A stretch of 6,293 nucleotides of DNA from Thermoplasmata archaeon. Its GTDB lineage: Archaea; Thermoplasmatota; E2; DHVEG-1. Below the pieces are notes generated by a model. That model was not told the DNA's origin. It made no database searches and saw only the letters and a program-made list of their open reading frames with translations. The position numbers and the translations under genes were made by a program. This document shows positions 1-6,197 of the stretch, piece by piece; the stretch's first letter is position 1, and every line of letters starts with the position of its first letter. The stretch covers positions 1-6,293 of the forward strand of contig DAOWFO010000037.1 of assembly GCA_030637965.1 (NCBI GenBank), written 5' to 3'.

Positions 1-321
1 AAAAATGAAGATAAGGCAGAATTTTGTAGCAAATGCGGAGATTCTTTAACTGATTCGGTAAAAGACCGAAAAAAAGAACATGATGATCGATGTGAGGAAG
101 AATGTGCTGTTGGGAAGAATAGTCCCATTGCTCCTATCTTTTGGGGTATCATTATTATTCTTGTTGGTTTGTGGGTTGTCTTTGGATTGATCATGCCAGA
201 AACTGAATTAGCAAATAATTTGCCAAGCTGGCTTGTAAATTTTGAATGGTGGTGGCTTATCGGCCTGGCCATCGCAATAGCAATTATCGTAACAGGATTT
301 CGAATAATTTTTAAGAAATGA
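1..321 (+). CDS. Zinc-ribbon, two-helix membrane protein (C-terminal part, 5' end outside window)
   Basis: The open frame runs from base 1 to a TGA at 319-321, giving 106 visible residues without the start. Residues 8-13 read FCSKCG, the second Cys-X2-Cys knuckle of the short zinc ribbon found at the N terminus of many archaeal membrane proteins; the first knuckle would lie upstream of the window. A charged, cysteine-containing linker follows (about residues 20-40, with Cys at 33 and 37). Two hydrophobic segments come next, at about 44-64 (WGIIIILVGLWVVFGLIM core) and 83-104, the second preceded by a WWW cluster. The protein ends in a short basic tail. Such proteins are usually annotated only as zinc-ribbon domain proteins and I assign no function. 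It converges on the minus-strand gene with only 6 nt between the two stops. The frame and membrane segments are clear; the zinc ribbon is inferred from half a motif. Confidence 0.75.
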   Translation, partial: KNEDKAEFCSKCGDSLTDSVKDRKKEHDDRCEEECAVGKNSPIAPIFWGIIIILVGLWVVFGLIMPETELANNLPSWLVNFEWWWLIGLAIAIAIIVTGFRIIFKK

Positions 322-327
322 AAACTA

Positions 328-1029
328 TCAATACATCTTACAGATTTCATCACAGTTATTGCAAATATGTCTATGACGCCAAATAGAAAGCTGTACCCTT
401 GTTTCCAACCATAGGAATGAAAATACTATACTTATAATTCCATAAATCTTATTTCCTGTTAATTCAAATATACTAATGGAAATTATAAGAAAACTTACAA
501 CTAATAATACACTTGAAATAATATGTATAATTCTATTTCGATGAGGTTGTACAATTTCTATATAGGTAATACTAATAAAAATAAATCCAGTTATAACAAG
601 TAATTGAAATATTTGTGAAATTTGTTCATTAACAATTATTATATAGAAAATCATCAACAGAATTGAAATTAAAGATCCTATTGCTAGACCCAAACATCCT
701 GCACAATATGATTTATGTTTTATTTTTAAAATATGTTTCTGAAAATTATTGCAATTTGGGTGATGACCTTTACGTTTTAATTTTTTTTTAATAAATTGTT
801 TTTTATTTTCATTATAATTTTGAGATTTTCTAATTTTATTATACCAGTTGGGATAAATCGCAAGCGAAATCCCTAACAAACAACAAATGATAAATATAAT
901 AGAAATAAGCAATCTATCAAAAATCCCAATGATATTTTTTGAAGAACCAAAAAAGGTCAATATTATTAATAAAAAGGCAGCTACGAATGAAAGAATAATA
1001 TAGTAAAGAATTGTTTTTGTTTGCTTCAA
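328..1029 (-). CDS. Six-helix membrane protein with conserved-looking Cys/His motifs (DUF2085-like)
   Basis: This 233-residue integral membrane protein has hydrophobic segments at about 6-27, 38-58, 112-133, 137-158, 166-188 and 194-209. A basic loop (about 61-90) carries many Lys and Asn residues. Possible metal or redox ligands are HHPNC (89-93), His99, CAGC (109-112) and, at the very C terminus, CNNC (223-226) plus Cys230. The order Cys...F..H...Cys-X2-Cys-x-G...G just before a helix resembles the signature of DUF2085 membrane proteins, whose function is unknown. The resemblance is by eye, so the family call is tentative. The start is TTG at 1029-1027. It is supported by an AGGAG six bases upstream and by the 4-nt TTGA overlap with the stop of the radical SAM gene, which implies translational coupling. 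It is the last gene of its unit and its stop lies 6 nt from the opposing gene's stop. Confidence 0.85.
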   Translation of the reverse strand: MKQTKTILYYIILSFVAAFLLIILTFFGSSKNIIGIFDRLLISIIFIICCLLGISLAIYPNWYNKIRKSQNYNENKKQFIKKKLKRKGHHPNCNNFQKHILKIKHKSYCAGCLGLAIGSLISILLMIFYIIIVNEQISQIFQLLVITGFIFISITYIEIVQPHRNRIIHIISSVLLVVSFLIISISIFELTGNKIYGIISIVFSFLWLETRVQLSIWRHRHICNNCDEICKMY

Positions 1030-2471
1030 ATCAATCTCCTAAACGTTCTCAATACATGTTGTCCTGCCATATGACGGTATAGAGTCCTTTTTAGTTTGTT
1101 TTTTGAAAACACACCGGCTATGTTTTTTGAATATGATCCATAAAATTTTTGATAACATTTCCAAAGTTCTTGTTGAACTTCTTTTCTTGTAAGTGTTTCA
1201 GTGGGCATTATCGCATGTGCCATGTCATAATTTGAATAATTTGTATCTTCAATCCAACCATTCTTCTTTGCAGTTTCATAATATATTGTACCAGGAAATG
1301 GTGTAAGTGCAGTATAAATTGAAAAATCAGGTTCTATATCAATTGAAAACTGTCTTAACTTTTCTATTGATTCATATGTATCCCTTCTTGCTCCTGTGAC
1401 AAACATTGCATGGGAGAATACATCATTTTTTCTAAGAAGTTTCATAGCATTATATGCATCTTGATTTTTTGTTCCTTTTTTAAATTCTTTTAGAATTTCT
1501 TTAGCAGGTGTTTCAACACCGCACATAATCCAGTAGGTTCCGATTTCTCTGAGTTTTTTGACAAGGTCTGGATTTTTTGCAACATCATCAGTTCGTGCTT
1601 GTAAAAATAGCATTATATCTTCTTTGCATTTTCTATGTTTTAGCTCCCGATAAAGGTTTTTTCCACGCAAATTAATTTTAAAATGATCATCCGCGAGCCA
1701 TATAAAAACTCCTCCATATGTTTCATTTAAATGTTCAATTTCATCTGCAATTCGTTTTATAGATTTTGATCTCCATCTACCTCCCCAGTGATGCCATTGT
1801 GTACAAAATGTACATCTATGATCACAACCTCTTGCTCCCTCTAGCACCATATATCTCGTCTTCTTCCCTGCCATCATAGAAAAATGGTAATGTTTGATGT
1901 TATCTTCAATAAGATGATATGCAGGATAGGGTAATTTATCAAGATTTTGTATGAGGGGACGCGATGACGTGTGAATTATATTTCCGTTATTTTTAAAAGA
2001 TAGGCCTTTTACAGACATTGTTTTTCTATCATTATTTAAAGTTTTTATTAAATCAACAACTGTAAGCTCTCCCTCACCTCTTACAATGTAATCTATCTCA
2101 GGGAAATCGATAAGTGATTCTTCTGGGATTGATGAAAAATGTATACCTCCTACAACAGTGATAATATCTTCATTTACCAATTTGGCAATTTCAGCAGTTC
2201 GTGCACAAGAATATGCATTACAGGTAAATCCAGAAGTTAGTACCATGGATGGATTTGATGATTCAATATATTTTTCGAGACCTCTCCAACTCAGTCGTTC
2301 TGCCTGGCAATCTAGTACTTCAATATCTATATCTGGAAGTTCTCTTTCAATATATGCTGCAAGAATTATTAGAGTAGTGGGAGGTGGAAGATATTCTCCC
2401 ATAACGAACCAATAATTTCTTGGAGGTTCAACAAATAATATTTTTGATACGTTAATTTCCCCTTTTCTCAT
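1026..2471 (-). CDS. B12-binding-domain radical SAM enzyme (class B, BchE-like architecture)
   Basis: This 481-residue protein has the two-part layout of cobalamin-type radical SAM enzymes. Residues about 9-145 form a Rossmann-like B12-binding domain (ILFVEPP at 11-17, VVGGIHFSS at 106-114, YIVRGEGE at 128-135). No DxHxxG motif is present, so cobalamin, if bound, would lack the usual lower His ligand, as in many class B enzymes. The radical SAM core starts at about 204 and carries the [4Fe-4S]/SAM motif Cys216-X3-Cys220-X2-Cys223. It continues through LADDHF (259-264), ARTDD (292-296), CGVET (317-321) and a PFPGT loop (391-395). The tail from about 430 is basic and aromatic-rich. Families of this type do methylations, cyclisations and C-C bond formation on porphyrins, hopanoids and archaeal lipids; the substrate here cannot be read from sequence. 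The ATG at 2471 has AGGAT eight bases upstream. The stop overlaps the next gene by 4 nt. Confidence 0.92.
   Translation of the reverse strand: MRKGEINVSKILFVEPPRNYWFVMGEYLPPPTTLIILAAYIERELPDIDIEVLDCQAERLSWRGLEKYIESSNPSMVLTSGFTCNAYSCARTAEIAKLVNEDIITVVGGIHFSSIPEESLIDFPEIDYIVRGEGELTVVDLIKTLNNDRKTMSVKGLSFKNNGNIIHTSSRPLIQNLDKLPYPAYHLIEDNIKHYHFSMMAGKKTRYMVLEGARGCDHRCTFCTQWHHWGGRWRSKSIKRIADEIEHLNETYGGVFIWLADDHFKINLRGKNLYRELKHRKCKEDIMLFLQARTDDVAKNPDLVKKLREIGTYWIMCGVETPAKEILKEFKKGTKNQDAYNAMKLLRKNDVFSHAMFVTGARRDTYESIEKLRQFSIDIEPDFSIYTALTPFPGTIYYETAKKNGWIEDTNYSNYDMAHAIMPTETLTRKEVQQELWKCYQKFYGSYSKNIAGVFSKNKLKRTLYRHMAGQHVLRTFRRLI
1036..1040 (-). promoter_or_regulatory. Shine-Dalgarno site selecting a TTG start
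   Basis: On the minus strand AGGAG lies six bases (ATTGAT) before the TTG at 1029-1027. It sits inside the last codons of the upstream radical SAM gene. The strong site at good spacing is what makes the TTG credible as the start of the membrane protein, since no ATG is nearby in that frame. Confidence 0.75.
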
Positions 2472-2494
2472 AATTTATATCCTTGTAAATATAT

Positions 2495-2519
2495 TATTTC
2501 AAAGACGGACAATGAAATA
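2495..2519. promoter_or_regulatory. Imperfectly spaced inverted repeat upstream of the radical SAM gene
   Basis: Two 7-base arms, TATTTCA (2495-2501) and TGAAATA (2513-2519), flank an 11-base centre. The repeat fills much of the 66-nt gap between the LEA14-like gene and the radical SAM gene, ending 23 bases before the ATG. It could be an operator or a weak hairpin. The arms are AT-rich, so chance is a real alternative. AATATATT-like sequence beside it may serve as a TATA element. Confidence 0.25.
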
Positions 2520-2537
2520 GTAATGTTCATGGAATAA

Positions 2538-3029
2538 TTAAGGGTAAGTTTTGGTTAATTTAAAACTCTGTGATACTGATGTTAAACCAAATAGGGCATT
2601 TCCTCTTACTTCTCCATCTATAGTAAGATCAAATTCTTCGTTAGTTATTACTTTTTTAATTATATCTACCACTGCATCTGCTAATCCACTGTAATAAACA
2701 ATGACAATAACGTCTTTATTACTTTGAGATTTTCTAGGAATTGTAACTTTTGAAAACTCTCCGTTTCCAACGTAATTATTGACTATATAAATGTCAAAAT
2801 TTGATGAAAGATTAGATATATATTGATTTGTAGGATTTGAAATATTTACATTTAATATTAATTTAAAGGATGTTAATTTAATATCTGTAAGATCGATGTC
2901 ATCTAATGTTACATCTATATTACTTATGGCTTCTAAATCAGCATTATAACTAAACCATAGAAAAACTAAGACAGATAAAACTATTGCTATAATGATTGCA
3001 GTTATTACCAATTTATTTTTCATTTTCAC
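2538..3029 (-). CDS. LEA14-like (WHy / LEA type 2) protein with N-terminal membrane anchor
   Basis: This protein has 163 residues from the GTG at 3029, or 161 from the ATG at 3023. An uncleaved-looking hydrophobic helix at about 7-27 follows a basic Lys-rich N terminus. The rest, about 36-160, is a beta-rich domain placed outside the membrane. It has the LEA14/WHy pattern: alternating strands leading to LNVNISNPTN (59-68), a second strand with YIVNNYVGNGEF (81-92), the IPRKSQS turn (98-104), and a closing part with TIDGEVRGNALFG (136-148). This fold occurs in plant desiccation proteins and widely in archaea and bacteria. In prokaryotes it is thought to be a surface or stress-related domain, but no reaction is known. 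Neither start has a strong ribosome site. GTGA just ahead of ATG 3023 is a weak Shine-Dalgarno match, and I slightly prefer that ATG. It stands alone between gaps of 110 and 66 nt. Confidence 0.82.
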   Translation of the reverse strand: MKMKNKLVITAIIIAIVLSVLVFLWFSYNADLEAISNIDVTLDDIDLTDIKLTSFKLILNVNISNPTNQYISNLSSNFDIYIVNNYVGNGEFSKVTIPRKSQSNKDVIVIVYYSGLADAVVDIIKKVITNEEFDLTIDGEVRGNALFGLTSVSQSFKLTKTYP

Positions 3030-3139
3030 ATTTTAAAATATTAATAGTGTTCTTAAACACTTTCTTTGTTCAATTTCTTATTCAAATAAACCAATCAATA
3101 ACATTGAATATGATATAATTTTGTTTTTCCTTTTAAATA

Positions 3140-3523
3140 TCAAACTTTTTCCTTCAATTTCTCAATCCAAGAGGGTAAACCCTCAACAGTTCTAATCATT
3201 GAATTTTTAGCAATTATTTTTCTGTAATTTGTATCACAGTTTACACGCCCCTCCAGATTTTTAATAATAGTATGGCATATTTGTCCTCCTCGTCTATCCC
3301 AATCAGTAAGAATAATTATCTTATTGTATTTATTAGCAATCCTGTCACAAAAATCTGTAAGAGACATTCCTGCATTGACACTAATAATTTTTCCAGGAAT
3401 TTCAAGTCTATTTAACGCCTCGATATCTTTGTCTCCCTCAACTAAAATTGGGATTTTCTTATTTTCCTCTCTAAGTTCTATCAATAATTTTTCAAGATCC
3501 TCAAGAGATTTTTTATAATCCAT
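3140..3523 (-). CDS. Small stand-alone Toprim-domain protein (archaeal UPF0292 type)
   Basis: This 127-residue protein consists of a short N-terminal helix (about 3-22, rich in Glu, Lys and Leu) and one Toprim domain. The Toprim hallmarks are both present: ILVEGDKD (26-33), supplying the catalytic-type Glu29, and ILTDWDRRGG (71-80), supplying the Asp74-x-Asp76 metal pair. Toprim domains bind Mg2+ and act in primases, topoisomerases, OLD nucleases and RNase M5. This minimal archaeal form resembles the RNase M5-like set, but its substrate is not established. The C terminus carries a TVEGLPSWIEKL stretch (112-123). The ATG at 3523 has AAGGAG seven bases upstream, inside the preceding DUF167 gene. 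The two frames overlap by 11 nt, so translation is very likely coupled. No T-tract follows its stop, so read-through into the LEA14-like gene is possible. Confidence 0.88.
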   Translation of the reverse strand: MDYKKSLEDLEKLLIELREENKKIPILVEGDKDIEALNRLEIPGKIISVNAGMSLTDFCDRIANKYNKIIILTDWDRRGGQICHTIIKNLEGRVNCDTNYRKIIAKNSMIRTVEGLPSWIEKLKEKV

Positions 3524-3836
3524 TGAAAGACTCCTTTAACCTTTTAATGACGTTATCAACAGAAACATCTTTAATAAGGATTGTTTTCTCTCTTTTTTTT
3601 CCTCCAGAAATAATTGAAATTTTTCTTTCAGATTTTTTAAAGTGATCTGCGATTGTTTTTATAATCTCTCTATTTGCCTTGTTATCTTTTGCGGATGAAC
3701 ATACTTTAATTTCAATTCTTTTGCGCCATTTGTTATAACCTACCGGAAAAACACATCTCTCTGCATTAGGTGTAACAAAAAGATTAATTGTTACTCCACT
3801 CTCATGTTTTTTTATAATATCATCAAATAAACCCAT
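3513..3836 (-). CDS. DUF167 / UPF0235 (YggU-like) protein
   Basis: This 107-residue protein is close to the usual length for the family. DUF167 signatures are visible in order: a strand with INLFVTPNAE (17-26), a basic turn and the strand IEIKVCSSA (41-49), the core motif KDNKANREII (50-59, with the conserved Lys-Ala-Asn), a helix to about 67, then ISIISGGKKREKTILI (73-88), matching the family's SG..sR.K segment. The usual Gly-Lys-Ala-Asn of the core is Asn-Lys-Ala-Asn here. The family has structures (E. coli YggU and an archaeal homologue) but no confirmed activity; a nucleic-acid-related role is often suspected. The ATG at 3836 has no Shine-Dalgarno sequence (upstream bases AACTCCAGCAAAC). 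With the TATA-like box at 3864-3874, this suggests a nearly leaderless transcript. It is the first gene of a pair with the Toprim gene. Confidence 0.9.
   Translation of the reverse strand: MGLFDDIIKKHESGVTINLFVTPNAERCVFPVGYNKWRKRIEIKVCSSAKDNKANREIIKTIADHFKKSERKISIISGGKKREKTILIKDVSVDNVIKRLKESFNGL
3531..3536 (-). promoter_or_regulatory. Shine-Dalgarno site of the Toprim gene, inside the DUF167 gene
   Basis: The minus strand reads AAGGAG followed by seven bases and ATG (3523-3521). The site lies within the last codons of the upstream gene. It fixes the Toprim start and explains translation across the 11-nt overlap. Confidence 0.75.
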
Positions 3837-3863
3837 GTTTGCTGGAGTTATTAGATATTTTTC

Positions 3864-3874
3864 AAATTTAAAAA
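3864..3874 (-). promoter_or_regulatory. Candidate TATA box for the DUF167-Toprim unit
   Basis: The minus strand reads TTTTTAAATTT. Its near edge is 27 bases from the ATG at 3836, which would place a TSS about 5-10 bases before the start codon. That fits the absence of a Shine-Dalgarno site on this gene. The region is generally AT-rich, so the exact box is uncertain. Confidence 0.35.
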
Positions 3875-3884
3875 TGTATAGTTT

Positions 3885-3907
3885 AAAAAAAGAAAAAATG
3901 TAAAAAA
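3885..3907 (-). terminator. T-tract terminator after the isocitrate dehydrogenase gene
   Basis: On the minus strand, starting 16 bases past the TAA at 3925-3923, the sequence has three T-runs in a row: T6, then ACA, T6, C, T7. There is no GC-rich hairpin before them. Consecutive oligo-T tracts without a stem are the known intrinsic termination signal of archaeal RNA polymerase. The stretch separates the isocitrate dehydrogenase unit from the DUF167-Toprim unit. Confidence 0.6.
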
Positions 3908-3922
3908 TTTTATATTTTTTAT

Positions 3923-6172
3923 TTATGAATTTTCAGCGGCAAATTCTTCAATTGCTGTATTGAAAGTTTCACAAGGACGCATTGCATTTAATGCTAGGTC
4001 AATATTTGGTTTGTAATAACCACCTAAATCAACTGGTTTTCCTTGAGCTGTGAGCAATTCATTGTTGATTTTCTCTTCATTTTCTGCAAGTTCCTTTGCA
4101 AGACAAGCGAAACGAGATTTAAGTTTGGTATCTTTAATTTGCTCAGCCAATGATTGTGTCCAGTAAAGCGTTAAATAATAGTGACTCCCTCTATTATCAA
4201 TTTCATTGACCTTGCGAGAGGGGGACTTATTATTTAATAAAAATTTAGCAGTTGCTTGATCAAGTGTCTCAGCTAATATTTTTGCATTAGGATTGTTTGT
4301 AGTCTTACTTAAATGTTCCAAAGATACTGCAAGTGCTAGAAATTCACCAAGTGAGTCCCATCTTAGATGACCTTCTTCCATAAACTGTTGTACATGCTTA
4401 GGAGCTGAACCGCCTGCTCCTGTTTCATATAATCCACCCCCATTCATAAGAGGAACAATAGAATACATTTTAGCACTTGTACCTACTTCAAGAATTGGAA
4501 ATAAGTCTGTTAGATAGTCACGAAGTACATTACCGGTTACTGAAATTGTATCCTGACCTTCTTTCATTCGTTTTATTGAAAATTTTGTAGCCTCCACCGG
4601 TGACATAATATGTATTTCCAAGTTATTTGTGTCATGATCTTTCATATACCGATTAACTTTTTGTATAAGTTGTTTATCATGTGCTCTATTTTTATCCAGC
4701 CAAAAAACTGCAGGGAAACCTGTTTCTCTTGCCCTATTCATAGCTAGTTTAACCCAGTCCTGAATGGGAAGGTCTTTTACCTGACACATACGCCATATGT
4801 CACCTTCTTCAACATTTTGTTTTAATAGTATCTTTCCTGAAGTTGAAATAACATTTACTATCCCATTGCTAGGTATAAGAAAAGTCTTGTCATGAGAACC
4901 ATATTCCTCTGCTTTTTGCGCCATAAGACCAACATTTTGAACAGTTCCCATTGTTCTTGGATCAAATGCGCCATTTTTTTTACAAAATTCAATTACTTCC
5001 CGATATACACCAGCATAACTGCTGTCAGGGATTACAAATTTTGTATCATGAAGCTTACCATCTGGATCCCACATACGACCGGAGTTGCGTATTGCTGCTG
5101 GCATTGATGCATCAATTATTGTATCACTAGGTACATGTAGATTTGTAATGCCTTTGTCAGAATTTACCATGGCTAGTTTAGGTCCTTTCTCGTAACAAGC
5201 TTGAATGTCATCTTCGATTTCTTTTCTTTTATTATCTGATAAATTCTTGATTTTTGCATAGAGATCACCCAATCCATTGTTGGGACTTACACCTATTTCT
5301 TTAAAAACAGCTGTATGTTTTTCAAAAACATCCTTGAAAAAGACTGAAACTACATGACCAAAAATGATAGGGTCTGATACCTTCATCATTGTAGCTTTCA
5401 GGTGAACTGAAAACAATACTCCTTTTAATTTTGCATCCTTTACTTGCTCTTCAAGAAATGCTCGTAATGCCATCTTATTCATGACTGTTGCATCAATTAT
5501 TTCACCATCTATTAGTCGTAATTTTTCTTTAAGAACATTGGTATTATCGTCATTGTCAACAAACTCAATTTTGGCATCTCCAGCTGTTTCTTTAGTAATT
5601 GTAGTAGATTTTTCATTAGAGCATAAATCTCCACTGCTCATATGTACTACATGTGATTTTGAGTCCTTTGTCCATTCACCCATAGGATGTGGATTTTCTT
5701 TTGCATAACTTTTAACAGGTCCTGGAACTCTACGATCTGAATTACCCTCTCTTAGAACAGGGTTTACCGCGCTTCCCTTAATTTTATCAAATCTAGCTTT
5801 TATCTTTTTTTCCTCTTCGTTTTTTGGTCCCTCAGGATAGTCAGGTATATTATAGCCATGTTCTTGCAGTTCTTTTATTGCTGCTTTTAACTGTGGAATT
5901 GATGCACTTATACATGGTAGTTTGATTACATTTCCCTCCGGTTTTTTAACAAGTTCTCCAAGTTCTACCAAATCATTTGTTTGTCTTTGACTTTCAGTTA
6001 ATTTCTCTGGAAAGTTTGCAATAATTCTTCCTGCAAGGGATATATCTCTTGTTTCAACATTAACTCCTGCTGCTTCAGTAAATGCTTTAACTATGGGAAG
6101 AAAAGAGTAAGTTGCTAAAGCTGGTGCTTCATCAACCTTTGTATAAATTATCTTTCCGACCTCATTACTCAT
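3923..6172 (-). CDS. icd2: Isocitrate dehydrogenase (NADP+), monomeric type
   Basis: This 749-residue protein is the full length of the monomeric IDH family (about 740), unlike the roughly 400-residue dimeric enzymes. It converts isocitrate and NADP+ to 2-oxoglutarate, CO2 and NADPH in the cytoplasm. The start matches the family (YTKVDEAPALATYS at 10-23). Residues align with those described for the Azotobacter vinelandii enzyme at a constant offset of +4: Ser136 region/Arg141/Arg147 in SAVNPVLREGNSDRR, Lys259 in VHLKATMMK, Asp354 in IIDASMPAAIR, Tyr424, then Arg551, Asp552 and Asp556 in LRDYLTD for metal and isocitrate. For NADP they are His593 and Arg604 in KHVQQF...HLRWDS. These positions come from memory and by-eye alignment. 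The C-terminal GKPVDLGGYYKP (711-722) is also typical. The ATG at 6172 has AGGGAG eight bases upstream. A T-tract terminator follows. All key residues appear intact, so it should be active. Confidence 0.97.
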   Translation of the reverse strand: MSNEVGKIIYTKVDEAPALATYSFLPIVKAFTEAAGVNVETRDISLAGRIIANFPEKLTESQRQTNDLVELGELVKKPEGNVIKLPCISASIPQLKAAIKELQEHGYNIPDYPEGPKNEEEKKIKARFDKIKGSAVNPVLREGNSDRRVPGPVKSYAKENPHPMGEWTKDSKSHVVHMSSGDLCSNEKSTTITKETAGDAKIEFVDNDDNTNVLKEKLRLIDGEIIDATVMNKMALRAFLEEQVKDAKLKGVLFSVHLKATMMKVSDPIIFGHVVSVFFKDVFEKHTAVFKEIGVSPNNGLGDLYAKIKNLSDNKRKEIEDDIQACYEKGPKLAMVNSDKGITNLHVPSDTIIDASMPAAIRNSGRMWDPDGKLHDTKFVIPDSSYAGVYREVIEFCKKNGAFDPRTMGTVQNVGLMAQKAEEYGSHDKTFLIPSNGIVNVISTSGKILLKQNVEEGDIWRMCQVKDLPIQDWVKLAMNRARETGFPAVFWLDKNRAHDKQLIQKVNRYMKDHDTNNLEIHIMSPVEATKFSIKRMKEGQDTISVTGNVLRDYLTDLFPILEVGTSAKMYSIVPLMNGGGLYETGAGGSAPKHVQQFMEEGHLRWDSLGEFLALAVSLEHLSKTTNNPNAKILAETLDQATAKFLLNNKSPSRKVNEIDNRGSHYYLTLYWTQSLAEQIKDTKLKSRFACLAKELAENEEKINNELLTAQGKPVDLGGYYKPNIDLALNAMRPCETFNTAIEEFAAENS

Positions 6173-6180
6173 TTATCTCG

Positions 6181-6186
6181 CTCCCT
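6181..6186 (-). promoter_or_regulatory. Shine-Dalgarno site of the isocitrate dehydrogenase gene
   Basis: The minus strand reads AGGGAG, then eight bases, then ATG at 6172-6170. It lies in the 25-nt gap after the stop of the preceding frame and supports this start over any internal Met. Confidence 0.6.
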
Positions 6187-6197
6187 ATCATTTAGAT

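Noticed and set aside
781..790. Run of T on the plus strand as a terminator for the zinc-ribbon gene
   Set aside because: It lies more than 450 bases past the stop, inside the opposing gene, where it encodes Lys codons. Coding explains it better.
2158..2415. Open frame of 85 codons on the plus strand
   Set aside because: It lies opposite the B12-binding domain of the radical SAM gene, which has clear family motifs. It has no recognisable protein features and is a shadow.
1026..2471. MiaB-type tRNA methylthiotransferase as identity of the radical SAM gene
   Set aside because: There is no TRAM domain or MiaB N-terminal Cys pattern. The N domain is of B12-binding type and the PFPGT loop fits BchE-like enzymes.
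3047..3060. Short hairpin GTGTT-CTTA-AACAC upstream of the LEA14-like gene
   Set aside because: A 5-bp stem in AT-rich sequence is expected by chance, and nothing else supports an operator or terminator.
3324..3518. Plus-strand open frame of 64 codons
   Set aside because: It is antisense to the Toprim motifs and rich in Ser, Ile and Leu, as expected for a shadow of an AT-rich gene.
3140..3523. Calling the Toprim protein RNase M5 (rnmV)
   Set aside because: It has the Toprim core but lacks the longer C-terminal part of bacterial RNase M5, so the specific activity is not supported.
4892..5708. Two plus-strand open frames of 71 and 75 codons (4892-5107, 5481-5708)
   Set aside because: Both lie antisense to the conserved isocitrate dehydrogenase frame and look like composition-driven shadows.
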